DNA of 64,000 nucleotides from Agapanthus africanus (GCA_030015575.1 JASDDO010000006.1:102416045-102480044); one strand, 5' to 3'. Positions 21,250 to 34,107 are shown, counted from the first letter of the stretch. The notes: a model not told the origin generated them from the sequence alone. A program made the numbers and translations.

Positions 21250-21672
21250 ATGGTAGATGGTATATTATATTCCCCTACCCCCTATTTATTGCATATGCAT
21301 TGCATACATGATGCTTATTGTCAGTGGGTGACGGGTTCCACATATATTTACAGACATGCATTTACACTGATCATACTTCATTGTATATATAACAGGGTAT
21401 GAGGGCGCTGTTATATATACCCTTACACCAATATTAGTGGTATGGGACGCTAATATATGTGTATTGATATCATTGATACTTCATCATATTTACTTCATGC
21501 AGACATACCTTACACTGATGACATGTTATTACCTGAGTACCTGGCACTACATACATATTTAGATGTTACCTTGCCACCTTATCACACTCAGATATACTCT
21601 TGTGGATTATATTACTGATCGTTGACTTAGGATTATGTCTTGCATTCGATTTCTGCTTGTAGATGTTTCTAT

Positions 21673-21707
21673 TCACGAGTTGGCAACTCACCCCCGTTGT
21701 GCCACAG
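21673..21707 (+). promoter_or_regulatory. 35-nt invariant block of gypsy LTRs (G5 copy)
   Basis: It is identical to the blocks at 61647-61681 and, inverted, at 5066-5100 and 63384-63418. It is followed by TGTTTGCAGGT, a splice-acceptor-like sequence, and lies about 0.5 kb before the LTR end. Confidence 0.6.
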
Positions 21708-22212
21708 TGTTTGCAGGTTGCCCTTCGGATTAGCCGCGGCAGGCTGCCTTGCATCTTTTGACACAGATACCCCCATAGTTGGTGTACTAGCTCTTTTGCT
21801 GATAGGTGGGTTTTGTGCGGTATCTGTTTATCTTTCAGTATGTACATTGTTGTATCTAGTATTCTCCATCTACCATGTATGTATTTGACTTAGAAACAGT
21901 GTGAGGACGATGTTGTATTATTTTGTATTCTAGTGTCGAGCTCGTTGTGAGCCGGCTGTACTTTTAGTTTATTCTATCTGTGATGTTCCCACTTGTGGAT
22001 CTTGATCTTCGCTACGGCGTCATATATTACTATCTGGTGCTTGTTTACTTAGATTTCTTATCATGTTCGTAAGTGTTTCCATTTAAAACTTCTATCACTC
22101 TATACTTTCACTGGTTTGATTTTCTGGGTTTTTCGGTTCACTTAGCTGCGTCACGCCTGTAGACGTTACGTGGTTAAGTTGCCGGTTACGGGCCAAACTT
22201 CGGGTCGTGACA

Positions 22213-25200
22213 AAATCATATATAGTAGTGAGCGCAAAAATTGTTCTGTTGTTATTTGCGGACGAGAATTATTCGCGGATTTCTTGGTGATCGATACTGG
22301 CAATTACGATGTTGTCTTGGGAATGGATTTTCTCGGCACTTTCCATGTTCACATTGATTGTAGGGCAAAGAAAGTGATTTTCCAGATTCCCGAACATCCG
22401 GAGTTTGTATTTGCTGGAGGAAGCAGTTCTGTTGGACCAGTCGAGTTTAGGGCTAGGCCGACTGGCGCCGTGCTTTCGTCGATGGAAGTTGATAAGGAGG
22501 AAGCGCCGGTTGTAGTTCGAAAGTTCATGGACGTATTCGAAGACATCTCGGGTTTACCGCCAAAACGAGATGTGGAGTTCGTGATTGATCTTGTTCCGGG
22601 TGCAGCGCCAATCTCAAAGGCGTACTATCCGATGGCACCAATGGAGTTGGGAGAAGTAAAGAAGCAGGTTACTGAATTGTTAGAGAAGGGTTGGATTCGC
22701 AGCAGCAATTCACCTTGGGGAGCTCCAGTTCTTCTAGTCAAGAAGAAAGATGGCACAAGCAGGATGTGCATCGATTATCGAGAATTAAACCGGGTGACTA
22801 TTAAGAACAAGTACCCGATCCCTCGCATTAGCGAATTATTCGAGCAACTCAATGGCGCGAGGGTATTCTCGAAGCTGGATTTGCGATCCGGATATCATCA
22901 AGTTCGAGTTAAACCAGAAGATATTTGCAAGACTGCGTTCCGAACTCGATATGGGCATTACGAGTATTTAGTGATGCCCTTCGGAGTAACGAATGCACCG
23001 GCGATATTCATGGACATGATGAACGAATATTTTCACCATTCTTGGACCAGTTTATAGTGGTGTTCATTGATGATATTCTGGTCTACTCCAAGAGTACTGA
23101 AGAGCATGCTGAACACTTGAAGATCGCACTGCAAACGTTGAGGCAAGAAAAATTGTATGCAATGATGAGCAAGTGCGAAGTTTGGCTCGAAGAAGTGAAG
23201 TTTTTGGGGCACGTCGTATCCGGAGAGGGAATCGCTGTTGATCCTGAAAAGATTGTAGCAGTTCAAGATTGGCCGATTCCGAAGAACGTAGCAGAGATCA
23301 GAAGTTTTCTTGGACTTGCCGGATACTACAGAAGGTTCGTAGAGAATTTTGCTCGTTTAGCTGAGCCTTTGACCAAGCTTACGCGGAAGGAGGTACCGTA
23401 CGTATGGACGGATAGTTGTGCGTCAGCTTTTGAGGCGTTGAAGCAAAAATTGATAACTGCTCCTATTCTGACCGTACCAGACGGTTCCGGAGGATTGGTT
23501 ATTCACAGTGACGCATCTGGAAAAGGTTTAGGGTGTGTTCTTATGCAGCATGGGAAGGTTATAGCATATGCATCAAGACAATTGAAGGCTCATGAGAAGA
23601 ATTACCCAACTCACGATTTGGAGCTAGCAGCTGTAATATTCGCTCTGAAAATCTGGAGATACTACTTGTTGGGCGAAAGGGTAGAAGTATTCACCGATCA
23701 CAAAAGCCTAAAGTATGTGTTCACACAGAAAGAGCTCAATATGAGGCAGCGTAGGTGGTTGGAGCTGATGGCTGACTATGATCTTGATCTAAAATACCAT
23801 CCGAGGAAAGTTAATGTAGTGCCGGATGCGCTTAGCCGATTGCCAGCAATTCGGATGTTGACCGCACAGAAAGAGATTATCGATGATTTTCGGAGATTCG
23901 AGTTGGAGATCCTGCTACCACACTCTTCGGGACAGTTGATGCAGCTGCAAGTACAGTCGTCATTGATTGATAATATTAAGGCAGCGCAATCACAGGATCC
24001 AAGATTTCAGAAGTTTCGAGAGCAAGTTGAAGTGGGACTTCGGACGGACTTGTTGATTCATGAAGATGGTTCGTTCCGATATGGTAGCCGTTTGTGTGTG
24101 CCGAAAGGAGACATTCGCGAAGAAGTTATGAAGGAGGCGCACAGTTCCGCATATTCCGTACATCCAGGAGGCACGAAAATGTACCGTGATCTACGACCGC
24201 ATTTCTGGTGGGAAGGCATGAAAAGGGAGATCGCCCGCTTTGTAGCAAAGTGTTTGGTATGTCAGCAAGTCAAGGCTGAACATCAATGGGTAGCCGGTTT
24301 ATTGCAACCACTTCCGATTCCTCAATGAAAGTGGGAACATATAACCATGGATTTCGTGACAGCTTTACCGCGGAGTCCAAAAGGCAATAATGCAGTTTGG
24401 GTAATTGTTGATCGATTGACCAAGGCAGCTCATTTCATTCCGTTTCGAGTTGGTCAGTCGACGGAAGCGTTAGCAGAACGGTACATACAGGAGATTGTGA
24501 GATTGCATGGAGTACCTGTGAGCATCGTTTCCGACCGTGATACCCGATTTTTATCACACTTCTGGAGGAGCTTACAGGAAAGTTTGGGGACCCGATTGAA
24601 GTTTAGCACTGCTTATCATCCCCAGACAGATGGCCAATCAGAAAGAACGATCCAAACTATTGAAGATATGTTGCGAGCTTGCATGTTGGACTTCAAGGGT
24701 TCGTGGGAGGATCATCTACACTTAGTGGTGTTTTCGTATAATAATAGCTTTCAGGCGACTATACAGATGGCTCCATTTGAACCGTTATATGGTCGCAAGT
24801 GTCGTTCACCTGTTTGCTGGGACGAAGTTGGAGAGCGAAGGTTATTGGGACCAGATCTTATTGTTCAAACCGTGGAGAAAGTTAATACGATCCGGAAGCA
24901 CATCAAGGCAGCACAAGATCGACAGAAAAGTTGGGCTGATACATCGAGAAGACCTCTAGAGTTCGCCATTGGTGATCTCGTATTCTTGAAGATATCACCG
25001 ACTCGAGGAGTGATTCGTTTTGGGAGTCGAGGCAAGCTCAGCCCTCGATTCGTGGGGCCTTTCGATATTATTGAGCGCGTTGGAGAAGTAGCTTATCGAT
25101 TGGCTTTACCACCATCTTTGGCAAGTGTTCATGACGTGTTTCATGTATCTCAACTTCGTAAGTATGTTCGAGATGAAACACACGTACTAGATCATTCGGA

Positions 25201-25387
25201 GCTGAGAGTAAGGGAAGACTTGACCTATGAAGAACGACCGATGTCGATTGTTGATCGAAGAGAAAAGGTCCTCAAGAAAAAGGTTATCCCTCTCGTACTA
25301 CTTTCATGGGGGAATCGCTCGCATGGAGAATTGACTTGGGAACGAGAAGACGAGATTCGACAGAAGTTTCCACACCTCTTCTCGTAG
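22213..25387 (+). pseudogene. pol: Broken pol of chromodomain gypsy element G2 (Tekay/Del-like)
   Basis: Starting inside the protease ([16 protein letters not shown]), the reading continues through RT (FIDDILVYS near 23075), RNase H, the integrase zinc-binding segment ([12 protein letters not shown]), the integrase catalytic residues ([24 protein letters not shown]) and a C-terminal chromodomain (LTWEREDEIRQKFPHLF), ending in TAG at 25385-25387. Two lesions break it. One base is lost near 23022, shifting the frame within RT. A TGA replaces tryptophan at 24326-24328 between the zinc-binding and catalytic parts of integrase. Gag, the PBS and the protease N-terminus are absent on the left, where LTR G5 joins directly. 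Chromodomains of this type can target integration to heterochromatin. Confidence 0.93.
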
Positions 25388-25508
25388 GTTCATATTTGGT
25401 TTCCTTTTCTTATTTTAGGAATTTCGAGGACGAAATTCTTTTTGTAGTTGGGTATAATGTAATACCCTAGTTCGTTATACCATGACTTATTTCGAGGACG
25501 AAATTCTT
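25388..25508 (+). other. 3' end of G2: pre-LTR region and LTR stub
   Basis: The segment after pol carries ATTTCGAGGACGAAATTCTT (25421-25440), a sequence usual just before the 3' LTR of Tekay-type elements, then TGTAATACCC at 25458, the likely LTR start. Only about 30 bp of LTR follow before the same 20 bp recur at 25489-25508 and copia LTR A3 begins. The rest of the LTR is deleted or rearranged. Confidence 0.65.
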
Positions 25509-27564
25509 AACATGTTGACTTGTATTGGTTTACTGTTTTACTCTCACATGTAGATAAAGCCCTTAGGATCTGTACTCGACTACTGTGACTATGATGAGAT
25601 CATACTAGTGGGGCCACGGTAGTCGATGATTACATCCTATAACTGTTCCTAGTCGAGGGTATATCGAGACAGGGCATCGATACACCAGAGTAGACTAGCG
25701 TATACGCATCTTGACCCATATGATGGGCGATGGATGATCCCATATCCATCGGTGTTTGACATCAGAGATGGTGTACGGGTGCTTAGTGGAGACTGGGTAC
25801 ACTGGACGGACTCGCCGAGAACTCCCAGATGGTGATATACCACACGTCAGATGGCAGTTCTCCTGTGATACAGGTACATGGTAGTCTGTAGACCCGAGAT
25901 CGTCATGGAGTCTTGTGTGATTCCCACTGTGCTTTGATTTCCACCTTACCACGTCCAAGAGGGCGTGCAAAACGGTGGCTTTTGGGTACAGTCCCGAATC
26001 ACATGGAGGCAATGAGTGATAGGAGGGGATTCGTCTCTCCCGGTATAGGGAGTTAATGTTGTGCTGTGTTCGATTGGCTATAACTGGAAGTCCCTGGCCA
26101 GGGCTGATATAGAGATTTACTGGTAAGTGTTACTAGTAGTTTCTCGACCTGTTATGAGCCATACATCGACACGACTTATCGGTTACTGGGGTCTGACGTA
26201 TACCACCCCTAGACTTGATATGCGACATATCAGACGAACAGACCGGACTGTACGGGAGTGTTACTGATCGGATTCACAGGAGAACGCATAGGATAGCTTG
26301 TTGATCTTCTGATCGCTCAATACCTGGGTGGCTGTTACGTTTAGCTGACCGCTTGCAGCTTGTGGGTGTTTGATATGATCATCACCTGCTACCGGCGTAT
26401 TGACGATTCTTTAGAGTCCTACACAGAGGTTTCTTGGCTCAGGCGAAACGGAGTAGAGGCACATATGTGATATGTGCAGGACCGAGAATAATGCGATATG
26501 GGATACCGTATTATATTCTCACGATATTTAGATATGAACCGGGTCATCGGATCAAGTGTTGATTCGATGAATCTGTACATGATATATTAGTCGGTAATAT
26601 TCGATATAGCCGGATCGTCGGATCAAGTGTTGATTCAATGATTTAATATATAATAATATATATGATATATTATTATATTAACTAATATTGGCTTGCTTTA
26701 TTATTTCATTTTCTCAGTGGATGATACATTGATATATATGCGATATATGTTAATTGTATTATTTTCTTTTGTTGCAAATATATAATATATATGTTATATA
26801 TATTATTGTGACATGATATGATTAATTGTTAAACATGTTTAAGGATGATTAATTGAGGTTAGGGTTTGATTAGGGTTAGATGCTTCAAGTTCCTTCTAGA
26901 AGCATTTTTCTTTTGTCATTTGTAAAGATATTTTGGATGACACATTTTTAACTTAACCAAACCCTAACTCTAGTTGTTTCTCTACTTATTCTTAGCCATT
27001 CATCCTTGACCATGGATATATATCAATCATATGTTTTATTTCTATTCATCACAAAAGAAAAAGGATTATCATTATCTTTTCATTATCATCTTCTTCCTTC
27101 TTCAAGAAAGCTTGCTAGTTTTTCTTAAGTGATGAAATAAAATGAGAAAATGATATTAAAAGAAAGCAAAATTACTACTCTCTCATCCTCATCTCATCTA
27201 GCCCATGGGATTAGTGTGTTCTTCTCTTTTGAGTGAGAAAGCTTGAGTCGAAGCAACTTCAAGGTAGATCATCGGAGATTTGGAATACTTCGAGCTAGCA
27301 TGGATCGTTCAAGTCGTGGAGCCTCTCATGAGTCCGGGAGATCGTGGATCGCGGTAAAGGGACTTCTACTCGGAGCTTGTGAAGTGAAGGAGCGGACTAC
27401 AAAGGTTGTAATCCCTCACACTTAGATAAATGTTATCTTCTTGCATGTTAAACCCTAATAATCTAGCAAAGATCCCGGCTTTGGGTTGTTCGGCACGTCT
27501 AAAATTTAATCCGGGCATGTTTGATGCCTCATGAACCTTCACAAGAGTGCCTAGGAACCCTACA
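25505..27564 (+). repeat. Copia LTR A3, truncated at its 5' end
   Basis: It matches the reverse complement of the A1 and A2 LTRs but lacks their first 140 or so bases. It ends GGAACCCTACA at 27564. The U5-side half resembles A1 more than A2 (for example GGGTTGTTCGGCACG near 27485). The conserved hairpin is at 25941-25978. No PBS follows; copia RT sequence resumes directly, so it is a solo or 3' LTR inserted in element B'. Confidence 0.85.
25941..25978 (+). other. Conserved LTR hairpin (family A copy)
   Basis: The outer stem is CCACC/GGTGG and the inner stem CACGTCC/GGGCGTG with one G-T pair. Family B has CTACC/GGTAG and CACGGCTC/GAGTCGTG, so both sides of the stems changed together. Confidence 0.65.
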
Positions 27565-28656
27565 GGAACATCAGTTTTTATGATGCTGTCAAAGAATTTG
27601 ACTTTATCAAAAATCCAGATGAACCATGCATATACAGTAAGATTGTAGGGAGAGCTGTATTATTCCTCGTCTTGTACGTGGATGACATTCTCCTAATAGG
27701 AAAATGATATTCCTATGTTACAGTCAGTCAAAAGATTCTTGTCACATAAATTCTCCATGAAAGACCTGGGTGATGCCACCTACATTCTGGGGATCCGGAT
27801 TTATCGTGATAGATCAAAAAGGATGTTGGGACTTTCGCAGTCCAGGTACATAGACACCATAGTGAAGAGATTCAGTATGGATGATTCTAATCGCGGTAAC
27901 CTACCGGCTTGTCACGGAATCACACTCTCCAAAGAGATGTCTCCCAAGACTGATTTGGAAAGAGATCGCATGTCGATTATACCCTACGCTTCTACGGTAG
28001 GCTCTTTAATATATGAAATGTTATGTACCAGACCAGATGTAGCATACGCATTGAGCGTAGTAAGCCGGTATCAAGAAAACCCAGGGGAGAAGCACTGGAT
28101 AGCATTAAAGAACATTCTCAAGTACCTGAGGAGGACTAAGGAGATGTTCTTGGTATATGGCGGAAAAGACCTCCAGTTGGAGGCTTTTGCCGACTCCGGC
28201 TTCCAGAGTGACAAAGATGACTCCAAATCCATGTCGGGTTATGTCTTTAACCTCAATGGAGGGGCGGTCTGTTGGACGAGTTCCAAACAGTAGACCGTTG
28301 CTGACTCAACGATAGAAGCGGAGTACATAGCTGCTTGCGATACCGCAAAAGAAGCAGTCTGGATAAATAAGTTCCTCACAGAACTTCAGATGGTTCCTAC
28401 CAGTGTTGGTCCAATACCTCTGTATTGTGACAACAACGACGCTATAGCTTTAGCGAAGGAACCCCGGTCCCATCAGAAGTCCAGACATATCTTAAGGAGG
28501 TATCACCTGATCAAGGAGATCGTAGATCGCCGGGAGATCGAGGTGAAGAGAGTACAGACGGAGAATAACATTACTGATCCATTCACAAAGGCCCTTCCTC
28601 AGACGCAGTTCGAGAGGCTATTCGAGATGATAGGTCTACGATATGCAAGCTCATAG
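27565..28656 (+). pseudogene. pol: RT-RNase H remnant of copia B-like element B'
   Basis: The reading matches residues 968-1328 of the intact B polyprotein closely. It begins inside the tryptophan codon before Asn-Ile, exactly where LTR A3 was inserted. YVDD lies at 27675-27686. An extra A near 27703 shifts the frame. The second frame then runs from 27715, is stopped by TAG at 28291-28293 where the intact copy has Glu, and continues in frame to a stop at 28654-28656. The RNase H residues remain, including the D of LYCDNN. The polypurine tract and 3' LTR follow. The gag, protease and integrase portions should lie left of LTR A3, outside the window. Confidence 0.93.
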
Positions 28657-28676
28657 CCCTAGTGCAAGTGGGAGAT

Positions 28677-30636
28677 TGTTAGTGTATATGCCCTAGGGGC
28701 CATTATTGTATCATACTAGGTTGTATATTACTTAATGGAAGCTTGGGATATTCACAGTTGTATATAACAGTCTTGCTAAAAATGATAGTATGCTACTTGG
28801 ATTGTGTCTACTTTAATATGTGCATATGTTTCTTGTAACGTATCACTTATACATATTAGTAGAGCCCATAGGATCTTTGCTTGATTACCAGCGTCGTGAT
28901 GGCAGTCACACTAGTGGGGGCTGGGTAGTCTGTAAGCAACATCCTATACAGGTCCCTAGTCGTTGGATTATCGAGATAGGGCATCGATATTCGGGAGTAG
29001 ACTAAGTGTGTACGCTTCTCATCCCAGTTGGGGAGATGGTCTGTCCCACAGCCATCAGTACGTCGTACTGGAGATAGTATACAGGTGCTCGTTAGGTTAC
29101 GGGTACACCGGACATGACTCGCAGGGAACTGATTGGTTGGTATTATACCCGTCGTCAATTAACAGTTCCCAAGTGGCATGAGTACAGCATAGTCCGCAGA
29201 CTTGACACTGCTACTTCGCCTCGAGTGTGTCCCACTGTTCTTAGATTGCTACCCTACCACGGCTCAAAAGAGTCGTGCAAACAGGTAGCAGTTAGGTGCA
29301 GTCCCGAGCACTTGGAGGCAGTGGCGGTTAGATAGGATTCGTCTCTCCCGGTATTGAGAGTTGATATCTCACTGTGTCAGAGAGCCATTACGCAAAGTCC
29401 CTGGCCAGGGCAAGCAAGATATACTGGTAGGTTCCAGTAGCTTCTCAGGGTGTAATAGGCTTCGCTCCGACACGACTTATACAGCTATTAGGGGACTGAT
29501 GCTTGCCGCCCCCTAGGATTGATATTTGATAGTCTTAGACGAACAGACCGGACTGTACGGAGATTGTCACATCAGGCTCAGTGGAGGTTCGGATGGTTTT
29601 CTTCATCGGCCTTCTTATCGACATCTACTTGGGGACCGTTACATACAGCTTGTGCCGCTTGCGGTCTGTGGTTAAACCTACTGCCAGCGTAGTGTCGAGT
29701 CTTTAGAGTCCCACACAGAGAGTTTCCCTGCTCCAGGCGAAACGATTTAGAGGTCGTATGGTTTTACGACAAGGGTTCGGATGCGTACGTGTGTTTACGC
29801 ACGTACGACTTTTCGGACAGTTTTTACTAGCCGGCTTTGGTTTATGCCAGATTCTATTATCGGGTTATTAGATTTATACAGTCTAATGTTTTTCCGTGTT
29901 TTCACGGATTGGAGAGGCGTTCTCGTAATTTGTCAGGAAGCTTCTAGAAGAGTGGTGACTAAGGGGTTAACGTGGCATGAGCATTAAGTGCTTAATGACT
30001 CATTTGTGTGATTCATCCTTAGCATTAAATGATTCATTAATGAGTTAATCAGTCATATGATAAATCACACAAACGTGAAGGCATCAACCATGATGATTAA
30101 TCATTTATATTATTTATTTGATTAATTGTTATGGTTGTTAGATTCATATGAGTTCATTATTCATTCTCATTATCATTCTCACCTTCTCTCTCCTCAAGCT
30201 CTCTCTTTCTCTCTCTTCAAACCCTAACCCTAACCTCTCATGTGTTGAGATCTAGGGTTAGCTAGACTAATAAATCCATAACCTCACTCTATATCCCCTA
30301 GGTGGCTTAGATTAGCACTTTAAGAAACCTAGTTATCTCAAGTTTGAGATTAAGCTTGGCGTAGGAGCTTTCAGGTGGATCGTCTTTGATTCGAGGAGGC
30401 CGTTGAGGTGCCGATGTTCCAGAGAGCCTACGAGGAGTGGAGGACAGCGATGAATACCCGAAGGAAAAGTAACGTGAGGTATAACTTCGTATCCGAGTAG
30501 TTAAACCTCTAGTAGTGAGTTAGCAATGGTTTAGAAACGATTCATGCGCTCAAGTCCGTGTTACGAAGCTTTGATAATTGTTTTTCATATATTCCGCCTC
30601 CCCGCAAGTTCGTGGGGTGCGTGACATGGACTTACA
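28677..30636 (+). repeat. 3' LTR of B' (complete family B LTR, 1960 bp)
   Basis: It begins TGTTAGTGTATATGCCC straight after GTGCAAGTGGGAGAT and ends GACATGGACTTACA at 30636. The conserved hairpin spans 29247-29290 with a seven-pair outer stem, TGCTACC/GGTAGCA. What follows at 30637 is element A1 in the opposite orientation, so B' was inserted into A1. The five bases after it (agaat) are the expected target-site duplicate. Confidence 0.92.
29247..29290 (+). other. Conserved LTR hairpin (B' copy)
   Basis: The outer stem TGCTACC/GGTAGCA is fully paired. The 8091-9770 copy has ACTACC/GGTAGT here, an A-T for G-C exchange on both sides. The inner stem is CACGGCTC with a shifted AGTCGTG partner. 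Confidence 0.6.
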
Positions 30637-33350
30637 AGAATTATATCTGGATTTCTGATGGGAAAAGGGGTTCCTTGGCAAAAGCCACAACTCCATTGTC
30701 ACACAATGGTAGGAATGAAGTTCATCTCATGAACTTATAAATATCCAGACTGCCTCTTTGGTAGAATCCTTGGTAACGATGTATCTTGCCCTTAATCGTC
30801 TAGTAAGTCACGGTATCTAGCTTGGAACTCTTCCAACATACCGTCCCTCCACTGAGGGTAAAGACAATGCCTGCGACTGGCATTCAGTCGTCCTTATCAC
30901 CCTGAAACCATTCCAGTGATTCTCCCCAGGATCGATTGATACCATCTCACTACAACTAGTGAGAATCCTAACATCCAATTAGATCTATCTCATAGATCCA
31001 AAACCCAGGATTTAGGAGGTATCACTTTGATCCTATATGGAGAATCCTTGTGATAAGCGGAGATTGACCGAGCGTAGCATAGGAAACTCCTTCCCTATCA
31101 AGAGTATGTCATCCACGTACTTTATGAGGATCACCACCATACTCCCTACTACCTTTTTGTATATACAAGGTTCATCTACCATTTTGATGAAGTCAAACTC
31201 TTTGACTACCACATCAAAACAGATGTTCCAACTCCGCGATGCCTGTTTTATCACATAAAATATCTTGCACACGTTTCCGCTGCTCCCACTGTCTACGAAG
31301 CCCTCTGGATGTGTACTTATAGACGCTCTCTTCTAAAACAACATTTAGAAAAGCAGTCATGACACCCAACCGCCAGATATCGTAGTCATGGAATATAGCC
31401 GTGGCAAGTAGGATCTGGATGGACTTAAGCAAAGCTTTGAAAGTCTCAACTTTTCCGTGTACACCAAGTAATCTTCTCAAGATATACTTGCTCCTGATAG
31501 GGATTTAACCCTTCAGATAAAGAAATCAAAGTCCATACTTTGTTGGTGTATAAGGATTCCATCTCAGATCTTTACGCATCCAGCTATTCTTACAGAGTCC
31601 CACTCCTGATGGCCTGCTCGAAACTAGTTGGGTCATCATCTCATGATGCAATCCTCGCTCCCACTGTCATAGAGAAACCGAAATATCTCTCAGGTGGGTG
31701 AGGAACCCTGCTAGATCGGCGAAGAGGCTGAGGTTCGTTGGTTACTATTGAATCCATTGGTTTTACCAAATCATCAGCTGCAGTTTGTATTGCTGGAACT
31801 CCTTCCAGTTCTACCTCATGACCACTAATTTCTTCACAAGAAATTCCCTTTCACAAAGGTGGCATGTTGAGAAAGAAAACATCTTTTGTCCCTCGGTTAG
31901 GTAGAAGATATTCCCTTGCATATGCTTGGGATATCCAACAAACATCCACAGATCTGACTTTGCCTCGAGCTTGTCCGGATTTTTCTTTTCAGATATAGGT
32001 CGGACATCCCCAAATCTTAACTACTTAAGATATGGGCTCTTCCCATTCCATATCACATATGAAGTGGTCGGCAACTGATTTGATTTGAACCTTATTCAAT
32101 AGGTATGCAGCTTCTCAAGTGCATAACTCCCAAAAGGAAATAGGAAACTCAGTAGTACTCATCTCATAGAGCACACCATATCACATTGGGTGCTATTGCT
32201 CCGCCCCGATATACCATCGTGCTATGGTGTATACGGAGGAGTAATGCTGAGAGTGAATCTCATTCTCTTTTAGAATAGTCCAGGAATCTCGTGCTCAAGT
32301 ATTCTCCTCCTTGATCTCATCAAAGGACATAATACTTATACCTGTTTTTGGTTCTCTACTTCTCACTTATATTTTGTGAATATCTCAAAAGGTTCGGACT
32401 TGTGTTTCAACAGGAACATATGTATGAATCTTGAAAGATCATCATAGAATGTAATGAAGTACAAAGAACCGATCTTGGCATGTGTAGACAGGGGACTTTC
32501 ATACATCAGCATGTATCAATCCCAAGAGTTCAATAACTCTTTCTCTGTTTGCAATAAACAGAGCTATAGTCATCGTATCTTTGTGACATGACCGGCAAGT
32601 TTCACAAGATGTAAATTCAAACTAATTTAAATATGCATCTATATGTAACTTCAGCTAGTCGGGTCGCATTGATATGACCTATTCTACAACGCCTCAAGAA
32701 GGATTCGTTCATTTCTGAACTCTTCCTCTAATATGTGTTCTGTACGTTAAGAACTGTGGTTTGATTTAGAACGTCTATGCTTTTAGATAACGTGCCTGAA
32801 CCGATCAACACTTGATATAGGAAATGTTCAAAACATTATCAAAATTATATCCTTTCTTTACCAATAAAAAGACTGATATGATGTTGTATATCAGGTTCGG
32901 TATCTAATAACATTCATTCAGAATCAATGTATTCTGGTAATACAGGGTGATAGTGACCAACAGACTTGGCTGCAACACTTGCACCATTTCTATCTCATGA
33001 AACTTATCACCCGTTCTCAGTTCTCTACCTATCTGTAGCCAATGTAATAGATTACATATGCGGGATCCTGATCCGGTATCTCAAACCCAGGACGTAAAGG
33101 ATACTGAAAAACAGTTCTATGTAATGAACACACCCGAAGATGATGCATCAGCATGCACTTTCTTCGTTTGGGCGGAACGGGAAATCTGGAATTCCCCAAT
33201 TTCCTGCTCTGTCTTGTAACAATTATAAGTTGGAGCGGGACCAACGTTCCCCAGCTCAGTATAACAAGCTGGTTCGGTCAATATATCCGTTTTATTATCT
33301 TGATTAAGGCGTGATATGGTCGCTACTTGGAGAGAGAGAGAAGAAAACAC
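30637..33350 (-). pseudogene. gag-pol: Degenerate copia polyprotein of element A1, gag mostly deleted
   Basis: Reading leftwards from about 33350 there is a short Gag-like start whose ATG is now ATA, about 58 codons of low similarity, then directly the pre-protease segment (SSSGVFIT). The roughly 230-300 residues of Gag with the zinc knuckle seen in element B are missing. The protease DTG is kept but follows stops at 33117-33119 (TAG) and 33081-33083 (TGA). Integrase pieces (SLYFITF, FLLKHKSE) appear near 32400-32480 and RT with YVDDILLIG near 31105, separated by many frameshifts. RNase H is cut off at 30637 by LTR B'. Element A2 shares the deletion and both stops. Confidence 0.88.
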
Positions 33351-33760
33351 TCAGCATATGCTCTTGCAAGATTAGATTGGTTATCTAATATATCTAATCA
33401 GGATGTCTCCCACTGTTTTAGTCATATCTTCCTTCAAACCCTAAAAGGAAAGACTAGCCGGGATTAATTACATGCTACAAGTTCGCCAATCTTTCAGCCA
33501 GGCCAGTGTCGGTACTTTGAGGGAGGTCCCCCGTGCTTTCGCAAGAACCTAATTAAAGTAAACCTCATTTTCCCAGAGGCGTAACCCCGTTAACACCTTT
33601 CTAGACACCTACTTGATCGGCTAATTGTAATGTGTAAAACTCTCCCAGGAGTAACTCTTACTCGCAGCGGGTATCGGGATCCAACTATCTCATAGAAGGT
33701 ATGCAATCTCATTGCAAATTTCAACACTTGAAATTCCCAATAATATTTTACCCCTAGCGT

Positions 33761-33968
33761 CCTATGACCATGACAAATGCCAACAAACCATAGGCTACTA
33801 GTCAAGTTCAACCCGTCATTTCCCGATTGAATTAAACCCACCCGCACGACCCCTGACGATTGCCAACAAAGCCGCACGACTACCCTAACTCAATCGCATC
33901 ATATGCTTATACAGATAAGCAAAAATAGCTACCGCACACTACGCCTTGACGAAAGCCAACAAACGTAG
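33761..33968 (-). other. Triple stem-loop array in copia A1 leader
   Basis: Module 1 (33761-33794) pairs CCTATG/CATAGG. Module 3 (33939-33968) pairs CTACG/CGTAG. Module 2 (33841-33880) keeps the core, but its flanks read CGCACGAC twice in the same direction, so its outer stem seems lost. Cores read CNTGACNANNGCCAACAAA. Confidence 0.55.
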
Positions 33969-34107
33969 CACGAATACAATGAAGTACTTATCTGAAATGA
34001 CGGAGGGCTACGTCAGGTTTTTAAGAAAACCCTTTGGGTAATGAACTTGATATTGTTGTAGAATCGAGTGATTTTAAATGGAGAGTTTTTTAGGCTTTTC
34101 TTTTTTT

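Larger units (their letters stand above)
20783..22212 (+). repeat. Gypsy LTR G5, right segment
   Basis: This continues the LTR interrupted at 10629 and begins with the second GAGAT copy. It ends TCGGGTCGTGACA at 22212, matching the inverted starts of the G1 and G6 LTRs (TGTCACGACC). No tRNA-Met site follows, so this is a 3' or solo LTR. It contains a 39-bp minisatellite and the 35-nt invariant block at 21673-21707. I see no gene in it. Confidence 0.85.

Noticed and set aside
21025-21402. Open frame of 125 codons with a 13-residue repeated peptide
   Set aside because: It comes from a 39-bp tandem DNA repeat inside a gypsy LTR; 39 is divisible by three, so the frame stays open by chance. No start context or homologous protein is recognisable.
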